A stretch of DNA of 64,000 nucleotides from Numida meleagris (GCF_002078875.1 NC_034410.1:81058832-81122831), one strand, 5' to 3'; shown: positions 50,128 to 62,609, counted from the stretch's first letter. Translations and numbers: made by a program. Notes: generated from the letters alone by a model not told the origin.

Positions 50128-51343
50128 TCATAGATCATAGAATAGTTTGGATTGGAAGGGACCTCTAAGATCATCTTGTTCCAACTCCCTGCTATAGGCA
50201 GGGACACCTCCCTCTAGACCAGGTTGCTCAAAGCACCATCCAGCCTGGCCTTGAATGTTTCCAGGGAGGGGGCATCCACAACCTCTTCTGGGCAACCTGT
50301 TCCAATGTCTCACCACTCTCACAGTAAAGAATTTCTTCCTAACATCTAATCGAAATCTACCCTCTTCCAGTTTAAAACCATTTCCCCTCATCCTGTCACT
50401 ACCTGCCCTTATAGAAAGTTCCTCCCCAGCTTTCCTGGATGCCCCCTTCAGGTACTGGAAGGCCGCTATAAGGTCTCCTCGGAGCCTTCTCTTCTCCAGG
50501 CTGAAAAGCCCCAGCTCTCTCAGCCTGTCCTCATAGGGAAAGTGCTCCAGCCCTCTGATTATCTTCATGGCCCTCCTTGGGACCCACTCCTACAGCTCGA
50601 TATCATTCTTGTGTTGGGGGCCCCAGAACTGGATGCAGTACTCCAGGTGGAATCTCATGAGAGTAGAGCAGAGGGGTAGAATCACCTCCCTAGACTTGCT
50701 GGCCATGCTTTTCTTGATGCAACCCAGGATACAGTTGGCCTTCTGGGCTGCAAGTGCACATTACTGGCACATGTTGTGTCTTTCATTGGCCAACACCCCA
50801 GAAGTCTTCTCCTCAGGGCTGCTCTCAAGCCAGTCTCTGCACAACCTATATCTCTGCTTAGGATTGCCCTGACTCAGATGCAGGACCTTGCACTTGGCCT
50901 TGTTGAACTTCATGAGGTTGGCATAGGCCCATCTCTGAAGCCTGTCCAGGTCTTTCTGGATGACATCCCTTCCCTCTAGCATTTCAGCTGCACCACTGAG
51001 CTTGGTGTAGTCTTCAAATTTGCTGAGGGTGCACTCAATCCCATGGTCCATGTTGCCTACAAAGATGTTAAATAACACTGGTCCCAGAACCAATTCCTGA
51101 GGAACATCGCACATCACCAGTCTCCATTTGGACATTGAGCCATTGACTGCAACTCTCTGAGTGCGACCATCCAGCCAGTTCCTTATCTAGCAAATGGTCC
51201 ATCCATCAAATCTATTTTTCTTCCAATTTGGTGACCAGAATGTCATGAAGGACAGTGTAAAATGTTTTGCACAAGTCCAGATAGAGGATGTCAGCTGCTT
51301 CCCCTTTTATCCACTGTCCGTAACTCCATCAAAAAAGGCCACG
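50128..51343 (-). mobile_element. CR1 LINE, about 1.2 kb, reverse orientation
   Basis: The longest and best preserved CR1 of the window. Its 3' end is at the left, with ATCATAGATCATAGAATAG. Then come GGATTGGAAGGGACCTCTAA, GAGGGGGCATCCACAACCTC, GGTTGCTCAAAGCACCATCC, and a long coding part up to about 51343, where similarity ends. It is 5'-truncated inside the reverse transcriptase. The coding part has frameshifts and altered catalytic residues. Confidence 0.95.
50140..51135 (-). pseudogene. CR1 ORF2 reverse transcriptase C-terminal remnant
   Basis: Two overlapping minus-strand frames cover the end of the CR1 polyprotein. The first, 51135-50761, includes PQELVLGPVLFNIFVGNMD, the pre-catalytic block. 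It is followed by KFEDYTKLSGAA, where the active site FADD has become FEDY, losing the second aspartate. KFNKAKCKVLHLSQGN then follows. The second, 50568-50128, covers [20 protein letters not shown] and continues into 3' UTR sequence read in frame. Frames are shifted between the blocks, so the product is dead. Confidence 0.85.
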
Positions 51344-51660
51344 AATAACGTTAAAAAGAAACATAGTGAATAGCCACAAAGTGGGAGTTATAGGGCACTG
51401 CTGTGTGGCTCCAGGAGATAAAGCAGCCAGGCAGTAGCTGCTCCAGGCCCTCCCTGTGGCACTGGGGCCTTTTCTATGGAGGTTTTTATTGAGCACCCAC
51501 ACAAAGACAGCCTGCATAGGCATGCCTGAGACAGAGAGCTTAGAATTTGGAACTTTACCCAGCATTACATTGTTTTTTGTCCCCATCAATACATCAGCTG
51601 CCTCAGTATGCATGTAATAAGCTCTGCAACTTTTGCTGTTGCACATATATATAGAAGAGT
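51344..51660. other. Unassigned GC-richer segment beside a CR1
   Basis: Directly beyond the truncated 5' edge of the CR1 there is about 300 bp of GC-richer DNA. It holds a 105-codon minus-strand frame (51646-51329) beginning MCNSKSCRAYYMHTEAAD. On the minus strand an AATAAA sits in GGTGCTCAATAAAAACC at about 51487-51503, and a TATATATAT run at about 51645-51653 lies upstream of it. This layout could be the remains of an LTR or a retroposed transcript end, but I recognise no family. Confidence 0.25.
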
Positions 51661-54600
51661 TTTACTGGAAAGCTACAGACTTCTTTTCTTGGGACACATC
51701 TTCATTGCCAGCCATCTGACTTGCTCATTCCTCCATCACTGCGGGAGTATCTGAATAAATGATTTTTTGCTCTGCATATAAACTCTCATCTCAGATTTTC
51801 AAAGCCCTTAAAAAGTAAGTCATATGGAGGTACAGTGGCTTCATTTAGATGCACAGAACCAAAATCTATGATGAGAATTCAGAGAGAAAGTTGTTTTGGC
51901 ATTGTATTAGACAAATAAACTTATGGTAGTTTAAAGCTGACTTGGTTACAGTTTCACAGGTCTCAGTCACAGCAGAGCTTAACCACTTCAAGTAGCTGGG
52001 TAAAACCTTTTTTTTTTCCAGAAGTTCCCAGAAAGAAAATTTATGAAAACTCCTTTAGTACAGTAATGAGGCTGTACAGCAGAGAATGCTAATAAACAAG
52101 TCGCCTCCCTCAATCTCTGAAAAGGTACAGGATTAGTGGGAATGTGCTCTGAGGTGGAAAAGCAGAACCAAATGTAGAAAAGTGACAACTTCAGGGTATG
52201 CTGGAAAAGGATTACTGAAAGGGACAGAAGTGGAATTGTGGGGACAGAAGGAGGGCACCTTCTCTGAAGTTTTTGGAAAAGAGTACTCCCTTTGCATCAC
52301 CACAGTTTCTGATTTTTTTTGTTTCCAACATGCAATTTATTGTGAAAGAACTGACTTAATGTTATAGGCACTCAAAAGGCTGGCCACAGCTTGGCAGAGC
52401 AATTGTGCAATTAACAGGGGTAGCCTGTTAATTAAGGTAGAACAAAAATATCAGATCTAAGCACGGTATCAGAGAGGTAAACTTTCAAGGTTTAAAGACA
52501 ACTTTGATTTCTTACAATGAACTAGTTCCCAGCCCTTAAAAGCCTCAAATTTACTGTAAATTATTTTGTTACATTTAACTGTATTTTAAATGGATAGGTG
52601 AATAAGTGAAGGTATGTATTTTGTTCATTAATCCAAAAGATAAGAAATATTTATCTTAGCAGTAAGTAAATGTGTTCTCATTTAGTCCTAGCTAGTCTTA
52701 TATTTGTTTATCAACAAGAGTTAAGATAATAATCATCAATCATCAATCATTAACTAAGTTTTTCTATTAAAAATCTAATCTATTCAACAGGTACTAAGCC
52801 ATGGAAATTAATTTCATAATCTATGGCCCTTATTTTCCCTCCACAAAAATATCACTATAATTATTGTGAATTTATTTTCACTATCTGGTGGGGGTGTCAT
52901 TATTTTACTGTAAAAATATTGTTTTCTCAAATGTGAAACAAAAAAGGCCATTATATCTGACAATGCAGTCAGATATAATCCTCAAGCCTGAGGATTCCTG
53001 TATATCATGCTTTTGGCGTATTTTGTGATTAGATGACGAATTTTGTGACTCAAACACAACGTCATCTATCAAAAGATAACACAGAGATGTTAACTGCCAC
53101 CATTAGGTATTTACATGCAATCATCCATGTTTTCTCTAAGGCAGTGTTCATAACTGAACACTGTTTATTAAAAACAAAACAAAACTTAAAAAAAGAGTTG
53201 CTTCCAAACTCTTAGCTCTTCAAGAACAAAGAGTATGAAGCCCATTCAAGAAACCTTTCCTACTGAGCTATCTTGCTCAAGGCTGGATCTCTGTAATAAT
53301 ACAGCCCCAAAAGTCCACTCAAGTAGTTCTTGTTGACATTTGCAGTGCTAATGTGCTCACTGTGCTAATACTGTTAATACTGCTGTGCCAACATCCTCAG
53401 TTGTAAATAGAAAGGAATGTATGAGCTGGTGAAGATGTGGCGCTGAGAGACTTTGTTGTTTGTACTGCTTACATGGAAGCCTAAATTTTGTGACCAAATG
53501 CAGATGAAACTGCTGTCAACACTATGGTATTTCAAAGGGAAAAAAAAAAAGCACCAAGATACACAGATGAGCAAGCCAGTGAGACAACTTTGTTTGGGAA
53601 AGAAGATAAAGAGTCTTGTCTCAGCTCAGAAATCTTAAATTCTCTTTACAAGATTGGCCAAACATATGTTTGTCGTAGGACATGCAAAATAAGTATTTTC
53701 CTCTTCCTACAGATCACTAAATAACCAGAAGGAATAAAACAGTTATAGCTGGACATATAAAGATTTCCCTTGCAATCTACTTGTTTCTTGTTAAGAAATT
53801 TTCAAAGTAATATTTTATCCTGCATTGTGGAGGGCGCATATCTAGACGTGACAAATTACTTGTTGCTTACAAACAGAGATTAAATAGAAATCGAATTTCC
53901 ATCAGTTAAACCTTTAGCATAAGGGTATTTAAAGCACCTTGGTCACCTGCTAAATGAGGAGACAAAAATGTTCTGCTGCTTAGTAAATAAAACAGAACCA
54001 GTAAGCCAAGCGAAGTCTGAAGCAGCATAGCTGTATATTGTGCAGAAATTTTCCATGCATACAGCTATTTTCACGGATTATAACTCATAGCCCATTTAAA
54101 GGAATAGGAATATTCTACCCCAGAAATATTTTTTTCATACAAATATAAATCAATGCCTTGCTCATGATACTTAGGGTTGAGTAACAAATCTAAAAAGAAT
54201 GAAAGGAGCAAACTGACTTGGAGAACTCTTCCCATGTACCAGACCATACTATTGCCTGTCAGCTTTTGTTGACTACCAGACACCAAAGGTTTTTCAATCT
54301 TTGGCTATTTAGACAGTGCATCTCAAAGATCACTCAGAGATACAGCAAATGTAATAAACATTTTGTGATTTTCTGAAATTATTCTCAAATTATTAAGTAA
54401 TGTGAGAACTTCTGTCAGCAGAAATGGAGACACTACTGAACTACTTGGACTGTCGCCTGGAGAGGTATATCCTTATCATAGTTTCCATTACAAAATTAGC
54501 AGATTTTCATAGGGTTTTCACCTTTGGATGTGCCCTATGTCATGCGGCTGTACCAGTTGAGCTGGGAAAGCTCTTCTGTTATTACTAGTCCAACTCAGAC

Positions 54601-55933
54601 AGAACTTAAGCAAAATACAAGCACTTTGTGATCTTCTACAAAATCAGCTGCTTTCTGAAATGTTGACTTGTTTCTGCTTAGACAAATAGTCTACAAAATT
54701 CTTCTAAGCTATAGTGTTTAAGAAATAAAATGTTTTCTTAAACTGTTAACTTTTACGTTTCATCAAGAGTTACAGCAGAAATCAAAGTTAAAAGTTCTTT
54801 ATGTTATCCCTAAAATTTCAGTGGCACAAAATAGATTTTATACAATTAAATTTTATATTACAAAATGAAGCTTGTCAATCTAAGTTACCATATGCAATTT
54901 TATAATAGTAACTCTCCAAATAAAGAAATATACCACACCATAAATGCAAAAAATAATTTTTTCTCATAGCTATAACAGTGATAATAGCATATGTTTTAGA
55001 TCATCTCATCAAAAAGGCTAGTAAAATTGGACAGCTCCTCCATTCTCAAATGACAGAACTTTTATGGGTTTTTTTAATTGATTTATATTTAAAATATGAT
55101 AAAATGAAAGAAGTATACTAAAAATTAATATAAGATAATTAAAACAGTGGCCAACACATTAATAAAGTCTAAATCTAAAAGACAGGTTGGACTTCTTTGA
55201 AGCAATGGTTTTAAGAGATACAGTATTGGGAAAGTAAAAGATATAAAGCTGCTATGTAAATCCTGGCAAAGCAGATATATGATTTAGAAAAAAAAAAATG
55301 TACTTTTTATCTCAGATTTTTTTATCAGTGAATTATGGTCTCAGAGTTAAGAATGCCTTAAACCTCTGGAAAGCTGTAAGATAGAGAGTTTGTGTCCTAC
55401 AGAAAAAAAACCAATTTCTTCAATACATTTCAGATCCATTTTTTTTCCTACCACTGCATTTTTTCCCTTCCAAAAAAAAAAAAAAAACACAAAAAAACCT
55501 TTTAGTGAAATATCACACCCACTGCAATCTAAAGCAACTTTTTTTTTTTTTTAATCTCAGTGAGGCTGAGGTGATGCTGCTCATTTTCTATTACAGATTA
55601 CTTACAATCTCAGAAGCCCAGGAGATGTTATTTGTGCTCTGAAGAGAATAAAAAAAAAATTAATCAGAAAAGGGAACTATTTCAATACATTACAGCCTGA
55701 TTTCGATTTGGCTTGTAGCCCCTCTGGAAGATGTGGACAGAATTTACTGATGATACCACATTTTACTCTAAAGACATTTAAAAAAATGAAATTAATGAGC
55801 TGAAAGATAGAGAAAACTTCTGTCTACTCTAACATAAGTAGATTTGGGTAATTTCATAATCTCTGCTCTTCAAGTACAGATGAGACATATTCCATCACTT
55901 CTCTTGAGGAGGCATTAGAATTCGTTATGCATC
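51661..55933. other. AT-rich unique DNA, no gene seen
   Basis: Low-complexity patches: an ATCA repeat at 52731-52752, an A run at about 55472-55487 and a T run at about 55541-55552. Open frames of up to 71 codons are unrecognised. Confidence 0.55.
52731..52752 (+). repeat. ATCA short tandem repeat
   Basis: Three CAATCAT-type units in tandem (AATCATCAATCATCAATCAT). Confidence 0.8.
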
Positions 55934-56562
55934 GTAGAATCATCATAGGGCCCCAAGAGGATCATGGAGTCCAACCCCTTACAGGACCACCCAAAATTCA
56001 AACTATAAGTCTGAGAGCATTGTCCTAATGCCTCTTCAACTCCAGTGGGCTTCCCTGAGAGACCTTTTCCAGGACCACCTCCTCAGTGAAAAACATTTTC
56101 ATAATACCCACCCTGACCTTCCCCTGATGCAGCTCCATGCCATTCCCTCAGCTCCTGTCGCTGTCACTACAGAGAAGAGACCAGTGCATGCCTCTCTAAC
56201 TCCCCTCATGAGGAAGCTGTAGGCCACCAAGAGGCCTCCCCTCAGTCTCCTCCTGATAGAACACAAGAATTGACCTCAGCTTCTTCTCATACATCTTACC
56301 CTCTAGCCCCCTCACCATCTTTGTAGCCCTTCTTTGGACAATCTCTAATAGTTTTAAATCCTCCTTACATTGTGGTGCACAAACAGCACACAATGCTCAA
56401 GGTAAGGCTGCACCAGCGCAGAGCTGAGTGGGACAATCCCTTCCCTCACCCGGGTGGTAGTGCTGGATCTGTTGCATCCCAGAGTATGGTTGGCCCTTTT
56501 GGATGCCAGGGTGCACTGCTGACTCACATTCAATTTGTCAGCCAGTATTCACCTCCTAGGAT
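55934..56562 (-). mobile_element. CR1 LINE, about 630 bp, reverse orientation
   Basis: The 3' end is at the left: GTAGAATCATCATAGGGCCC, then GATCATGGAGTCCAACCCCT, ACAGGACCACCCAAAATTCA, and GCATTGTCCTAATGCCTCTT. It continues into C-terminal coding sequence, with CCCCTCACCATCTTTGTAGC and GGCTGCACCAGCGCAGAGCT in plus spelling. It ends near TCACATTCAATTTGTCAGCC. The minus-strand frame 56393-56196 reads VQRRATKMVRGLEGKMYEKK, the CR1 block close to the end of ORF2. The subfamily differs from its neighbours. Confidence 0.92.
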
Positions 56563-57180
56563 GTTTAAACAGTGAGTGTTTAGTTTAAGCTGTTTGTCTA
56601 GGTCCTATCTCTAGGCAGTGGAAGAGAAGGCCATCTCCATTCAGCAATTTAACCTACTCAGCCTAAGTGTGTAATATTGGTAGTGCGGGCATACTAAAGA
56701 CATTCTGTTTACCATTAAGGCAGCCTAAACAATTTAGTAGATTAGACGTCTAATATATTAGGGGCAAAAGTGTGGTAGATTCAACTGTGAAATTGTTGCA
56801 GTGATACAACTCTTTTCGATTCAAAGCAGAGAAGGGGCAATGGTAATCTCTATGCATTTAACTATGTAAAAATAAGAAACAGTGCCTGTAGAAAGTGCTT
56901 TGATTTAATTGTATAATGTTCTGTTTTGGAAAGTGGGTCACCTAAGAAAGCACTGATTAAATGCTTTTAGCAACAGTGGAATGAAAGCCAGTGCAGAACC
57001 CTGCAATTCGATATTTCTCCTCCAATGCTCTTACTAGCTAGCAGCATATGTAGCAGCACTACAACTCATCACTTCTTCTCACCCTGTTTTAAATCATAAA
57101 ATAGTAGGGAGATTTTCACCTCTAGTACATCTTAAACTACATAGGTAAGGACAAAGGAAAAATAATTTGGAATATTTGAA
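56563..57180. other. AT-rich unique DNA, no gene seen
   Basis: Nothing recognised between two reverse-strand CR1 copies. Confidence 0.5.
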
Positions 57181-57390
57181 TCACAGAATCGTAGAATCAT
57201 TATGGTTGGAAGACATCCAAGATCATTCAGTCAAACTGTCCATCTACCACCAATATTTCCCCAGTAAACCATCCCCAGTAAACTTTTCTTGAACACCTCC
57301 AGGGACAGTGACTCAACAACATCCCTGGGCAGCCCATCCCAGCACCAGACCACTCTTTCGGAGTATATATTTTTCCTAACATTCAGCTTG
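57181..57390 (-). mobile_element. CR1 LINE 3' end, reverse orientation
   Basis: Starts with TCACAGAATCGTAGAATCAT, then TTATGGTTGGAAGACATCCA, TCCATCTACCACCAATATTT, CACCTCCAGGGACAGTGACT and GGGCAGCCCATCCCAGCACC. This is the same 3' type as the copy at 8161-8412, sharing the TCTACCACCAATA and CCTCCAGGGA-GTGACTCAAC blocks. It is 5'-truncated near CATTCAGCTTGG. The non-CR1 sequence to its right is AT-rich. Confidence 0.92.
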
Positions 57391-58672
57391 GTTTGACCAG
57401 TAGGTAAAGAGGTTTCACTTCTTCTTTCCAGTATAATTCCTGTTAAATTTACTTCAAGTGAAAGATTGAAATGTTTCACTTTCCTCTAGAGCAGCAGGTG
57501 GCCTTTGAACTCAAGAAGCTAAAAAGAATTTTTAAAAATGTACAGTAGCAACCACAGTCTGCTAATGAAACAGTTTGAGTTTCTTCCTTATTAAACCATC
57601 TAGTAGTGGTATAATATTATGCTCTGAACAAGTTAAAATAATCACTTAATTTGTCACTGGAAAGAAATGTGGCTGTTCTGTTGCTCTTGTTCTTGATAAT
57701 AACCACTATTTATTTGCAAGCTATTCCAGAAGAAGTTTAATTAATTGCCTGAATCTATTCAGCTGAAAAGCTCCTCTTTCTTCATTTTTTCTCCTCCTTT
57801 TTAAGAGAATGACTTTCAAGCTGCACTTTATTTCAATTGCAAATGAGTTCCAGCTTACTGGATCTTTAAAGAATTCATAAATCTGAATGTGCATCAGTCT
57901 GATTTGACTTAAATCTACATATTGAAGAGAGCTTTGCTGCATTATTTCAGAGTACCTCAGGACTCTTGCTCTACTGATATTTGGCAATGTATCGAATTTC
58001 TAGCAGGTGTTTTTTACAATCTTATACCTTTCATTTGTTGTTGTTGTTCTAACATAGATTTAGAGGCTCTAAATAACTCCAGTATACACTACATAGAACT
58101 GTCTGACAATTAAACCAGCAAGGATTTAATTACAACAATGCTAAACTATGTTTCCTACTTCATGCATGGAAGAAACAGACATGGGTAAGCCTATGCAGTC
58201 AGTTATGTATCAAACTGATTATATTCACATAAAACATACTGGTTTTGCATTGAAATCTTATCTTTATTCACTGTAGACTCAAAATATATAGTCTTACATT
58301 TCAAGTAGTCCAATTCCCATATCTGAAGTTCCTGAAATGTTTCACAAATGTTTTATTGTTAAAAGAGAGCATTGCACTGGGGAAATAAATGAATGAGCAA
58401 CATTATATGAATGCTTGAAATTGTCTATTTGTTGCTGTACTGCTGACAGAGAAAGGAAAAAAAATACTGCATTAGGTCAGAGACTTTCTCTCTCTCTCAT
58501 AGTAAACATATATGTATGGGGATGAATTCCTATCACATCTGAATAAAAGCAGAGAGCTTTCCAACTGCCACTAAGCCAACATGTTAAGATTCCCCAGTAG
58601 ATTCTCCTCGTGTAGAAATCGGTGTATCAGCTAATTTAATGAAGATGTCACGAAAAAAGTGAGCCTTAAGTA
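57391..58672. other. AT-rich unique DNA, no gene seen
   Basis: A short CT run lies at about 58488-58498. A frame of 88 codons at 57721-57987 minus is unrecognised. Confidence 0.5.
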
Positions 58673-59335
58673 AAATCATAGAATCACAAAATTGTTTGAG
58701 TTAGAACAGATCCTTAAAGGTCATCTAGTTTGACTCTCCTGCAGTGAACAGGGAAATCTACAGCAGATCAGGTTGCACAGAGCACCGTCCAGCCTAACCC
58801 TGAATGTTTCCATGGACAGGGCATCCACTCTCTGGACAACCTTTTCCAGTGCCTCACCATCCTTACTGTATAAAACCTTTTCCCTCTATCCAGTCTTTTC
58901 TTATATCCAGAATCTCCCCTCTTAGGTTGAAACCATTTCCCCTTGTCCTATCACAACAGGACCTGTTAAAGAGTCTGTCCTCTTCTTTCTTATAGTCCCC
59001 CTTTTGACACTGAAAGGCCACTATCAGGTCTCCCCAAAGCCTCCTCCAGACTGAACAGCCCCAGCTCTCTCAGTTTGCTCTCATAGGGGAGATGTTCTAC
59101 CCCTGGAAACCTTTTTGGTACCCTCCTCTGCAATGCACTCCAGCACGTCCACATCTCTCCTGTACTGAGGATTTCACATCTGGACCCAGTACTCCAGATG
59201 AGGTCTTACTAACCCAGAGCAGAGGGGCAGGATCACCTGCCTCATCCTGCTGACCATGCTTCTTTTGATGCACCCCAGGATTCGTTTGGCTTTCTGGGCT
59301 GCAAGGGCAAATTACTTGTCATCCACCCAAGTCCA
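58673..59335 (-). mobile_element. CR1 LINE, about 660 bp, reverse orientation
   Basis: The 3' end is at the left with AAATCATAGAATCACAAAAT, followed by AGGTCATCTAGTTTGACTCT and GGTTGCACAGAGCACCGTCC. The coding side follows: CCCCAGCTCTCTCAGTTTGC, CAGTACTCCAGATGAGGTCT, GAGCAGAGGGGCAGGATCAC and CAGGATTCGTTTGGCTTTCT. It ends near TCATCCACCCAAGTCC, after what looks like a short internal deletion relative to other CR1s. No usable reading frame remains. Confidence 0.93.
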
Positions 59336-60224
59336 TTTTGTTAGGGAGGAAAAGACATAACAAACAGCTTGAAAGGGAGTTATTTTATTACTATGTAATT
59401 ATTTTATTGTGTTTTCTTGTAACATCCCTATTTAATTCAAGACAATGGCAGTGTAAACTCCTCTCAAGATGGATGGGAATTTAAAACTCAGACATGGTAT
59501 CATGGTTAATGTTCTTGTGTATGCTCTTAACAGTGTAAGATGATTAAACTTAACTTAGTCTACAGTGAAAGTTACAGCATAGGAGATAAAGACTACTAAG
59601 TGTAACTAATAGATTGGCTATGAATAATTGAAATGTAATTATATTAATTTCCACTGTTATTGATATATTTTCTTGGAAAACAAAGAGGTAAAATATTGCA
59701 ACTTTGAGTGACTCTGACATAAACTGGCTGAAATATTTATCAAAATCTATATTAGAAAGATTCCTGTTTTACACAGGAAATAAATACTGAGTGATGGAGA
59801 TGTCTGTTAGGGTCCTGAACAATTCTCTTACAATGCAATATTGTTCCCTAGTCTTCTTCATGAAGAAACATGTCCTCCCCCGCCCCCAGGTCTCTCCATT
59901 ATTTTACATACATACTTCCCAAAATTATTCTACTTAGACAAAAGTTAGACACTTAAGATCTTCTGAAAATTAGAGAATACACTACACTTTAAAATCAGTA
60001 TCAAATATTATCAGCCACATCCACAAAGTTTTTGACAGTCTCCTCTCCCCTGGGGGATGAAAGCAAGGAGTTATTACTGGAATGTCACTCAGTTATTAGT
60101 TACTACTCTCTGAGGTGATCAGCTCTGTTGTAGATGTGTTCTCTCACTCTTCTCATCTGGGAACAGCAGGGAGCAGCTCGCTATTGAAACAAGCATGGTA
60201 ACTACCCACCACAATGGCCATACT
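59336..60224. other. AT-rich unique DNA, no gene seen
   Basis: Nothing recognised between two CR1 copies apart from a short CCCCCGCCCCC run at about 59877-59887. Confidence 0.5.
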
Positions 60225-61229
60225 GAGGTAGAAACCCACGATGTAACGTGGGTAACGAGTAGCGTCTCCCAGTGATCAGTCTTGGGATCAGTGCTCTTTA
60301 ACATGTTTATCAATGAGCTAGAGGGATTGGGTGCACTCTCAGTAAGTTTGCTGACAACAGCAAGATGAGTGGTGAAGCTGACATGGCAGAAGGAAGGGAT
60401 GCCATCCAAGGGGACATGAACAAGCTTGAGAAGTGGGCCCACAAGTATGTAATGAGGTTCAAAAAAGACAAGTGCAAGATGTTGCACTTGGGTCAGGGCA
60501 ACTTCAGACATGTCTACAGACTGGGAGAAAAACTCCTTGTCAGCAGCCCTGCTGAGGACTTGAGGATACTGGTGGATGAAAAGCTGAACGTGAGCCAGCA
60601 TAGTGGGCTTGCAGCCTGGAAGGCCAACAGTCTTGTGGACTGCATCAAAAGAGGGGTGGCCAGCACAAGAGAGGGTGGTGATTGTCCCCCTCTACTCTGC
60701 CCTTGTAAGACTCCATCTGGAGTACTGCGTTCTGATCTGGGGTCCCCAGCACAAAAAAAGATGTGGAACAGGTCCTAATCTGTTCAAAGAGCATAAATAT
60801 GATCAGAGTACTGGAGTACCTCTCCTATGAAGAAAGGCTGTTCAGTCTGAAGAAGGCTCCAGGGGAACCTCATTGGGGCCTTCCAGTACTTAAAAGGAGC
60901 TTATAATCAGGAGGAAGAACAACCTTTTTACATAGTCTGATAGTGATAGAACAAGAGGGAAGTTTTGAAGAAAAAGAGGGGAGATTTAGACTCAATGTTA
61001 GGGGGAAATCTTTCACTGAGAGTGATGAGGCACTGGAACAGATTACTCAGAATAATTGTGGATATTCCATCCCTGGAGGTGTTCAAGGCCAGGTTGGATG
61101 GGGCTCTGGGCAACCTGATCAGTGCCCAAGTTAGTAGTTGACAACCTTGCCCACGGCAAGGGAATTGGAACAAGATGATCTTTAATGCCCTTTCCAACTG
61201 AAGCCATTCTATGATTTTATGATTCTATT
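60225..61229 (+). mobile_element. CR1 LINE, about 1 kb, plus orientation
   Basis: Begins within the reverse transcriptase (AGTGATCAGTCTTGGGATCA) and runs through ORF2 into the 3' UTR. Landmarks are GGTGAGATTTAGACTCAATG-like sequence at about 60980, GATGAGGCACTGGAACAGAT, CATCCCTGGAGGTGTTCAAG and GGGAATTGGAACAAGATGAT. It ends in TTCTATGATTTTATGATTCT at about 61207-61227. The 3' sequence type is that of the copies at 2338-2615 and 50128-51343. The exact 5' edge is uncertain. Confidence 0.93.
60270..60778 (+). pseudogene. CR1 ORF2 reverse transcriptase remnant, frameshifted
   Basis: The left part reads SVLGSVLFNMFINELEGL in one frame, preceded by a stop codon. The active site block continues in another frame as KFADNSKMSG, so there is a frameshift near 60330, and FADD has become FADN. 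The open frame 60365-60778 then carries [33 protein letters not shown] and [11 protein letters not shown], all standard CR1 ORF2 landmarks near the C-terminus. A further shift follows at the [18 protein letters not shown] block, readable in the overlapping frame 60603-60830. The enzyme is inactive. Confidence 0.88.
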
Positions 61230-62603
61230 AGGCTTCAGTGTCATATCAAAGCATGTGGATGCACATTCTCAATGCCCATTTTTAGCTCCTTAGATGATGT
61301 CTTCAGATAAAACTGGGAGATGTAATAAGCATTGGAAGTTTCAGTCCATACAGAATATATAAAAATGAACTGAAACGTGCATCTCTATAAACCATTGGCT
61401 TATCTATGCCACCACCTTTTGCTAGAACACCTTCTACAAAAAATCATCTTATTCTAACATTGCATAGGTCATCAGGCCATGTTTTTCAGCAGAATCACTT
61501 TCTAACATGATACAAATTACATCAACGAACATCCTGCCTTTCTATGTAGCTGTCCAGTTCACTAACTACTAGAGTGAGGTAAGTGGGTTGCAACTTCTTG
61601 CCAGGTATCTTTTTTTATTAATGCTGTCAAACAATTTAGTCAAACTGTAAGATTCTGGAGTATGAACTAGGTCTAGATCCTACTGTACTCACTGCATAGC
61701 TATATAAAAAAAAAAAAAAAATCTCTGCTTATGCAATAAAGTCTAGAGAGTACAGATGGAAAATTCATCTAAATGTGCAAGGAGTTCATGCTGAGGTTCT
61801 TAAGTTGTTATACTTAAATCATGCATGCATTGTGATGTATTTAATAGATAGGTTAACTCTAGGTAAAGACCTAGTGATTCCTCTCAATATCTTAATGTCT
61901 ACATCATTTTACTTAGTAGACACATTTTTGTGCACTTCTTAATTATTGTATTTTGATTTGTGTAAGAATTATGAATCTCATAAGCAAGACTTCTAAACTT
62001 CTCTGCAGCATCAGCAGGTGATCATCTGTCACCTATGTTCTTTGTGAATGGAAGGGGAGGGAACGCAGCATCTCTGAGATATAGTTGAAATGTAGAGAAT
62101 TTTTTGTTCACAAAGCTCAAGTGAGTTTCTGCATATGGCTATATGCCACATGTATAGATCTGGCACAAGGTCAATTTTCATTTTGGTTTCAGAACTTTTG
62201 CACTTGGGAGGCTATAATTTACTACGCTGTCGATCTGTAATTTTCCTCTTCATTTCTTCTTTCATTCCTGATTCACTTTCCTGGAAACTTTTGACAATTT
62301 CTTTTCCAGTACTGATAGTGTGTAGCTGCTGCAAGCTTTTAGTAGCAATTTATATCAGCCTAGCATATATTTCAATATAGTGTAATCAATACATATATAT
62401 ATTCTAAAACCAATTTGCTAGTGATGCAAAGAAGGACAATTTTTATTACGATGTTCATCATTTCTCTTTAAAAAAGAACTTTCAGTATTATTTAAACAAA
62501 TAAAATGAAAGCTATTAATGGCATAGATGTCTGCCTGTGTGTGAGTGTATATATATATATATAAAATTTGGGGACCTGCTGGTTTATAACTTTCTACTTA
62601 GTG
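61230..62603. other. AT-rich unique DNA with A run and TA repeat
   Basis: An A run lies at about 61706-61721 and a TA repeat at about 62549-62563. The 20-mer at 61229-61248 recurs with one mismatch at 39161. No gene recognised. Confidence 0.5.
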
Positions 62604-62609
62604 GGAATC
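62604..62609. repeat. Left 6-bp target-site duplication
   Basis: GGAATC directly precedes the TGTTGGGG end of the short element; an identical GGAATC follows its CCAACA end at 62744-62749. Confidence 0.7.

Noticed and set aside
50128..50568. 146-codon minus-strand frame as a host protein
   Set aside because: Its sequence is the CR1 ORF2 C-terminus running into CR1 3' UTR ([28 protein letters not shown]), so it is a transposon remnant.
60119..60601. 160-codon minus-strand open frame, the longest in the window
   Set aside because: It is the antisense shadow of a plus-strand CR1 reverse transcriptase remnant that shows the expected CR1 landmarks in the sense direction.
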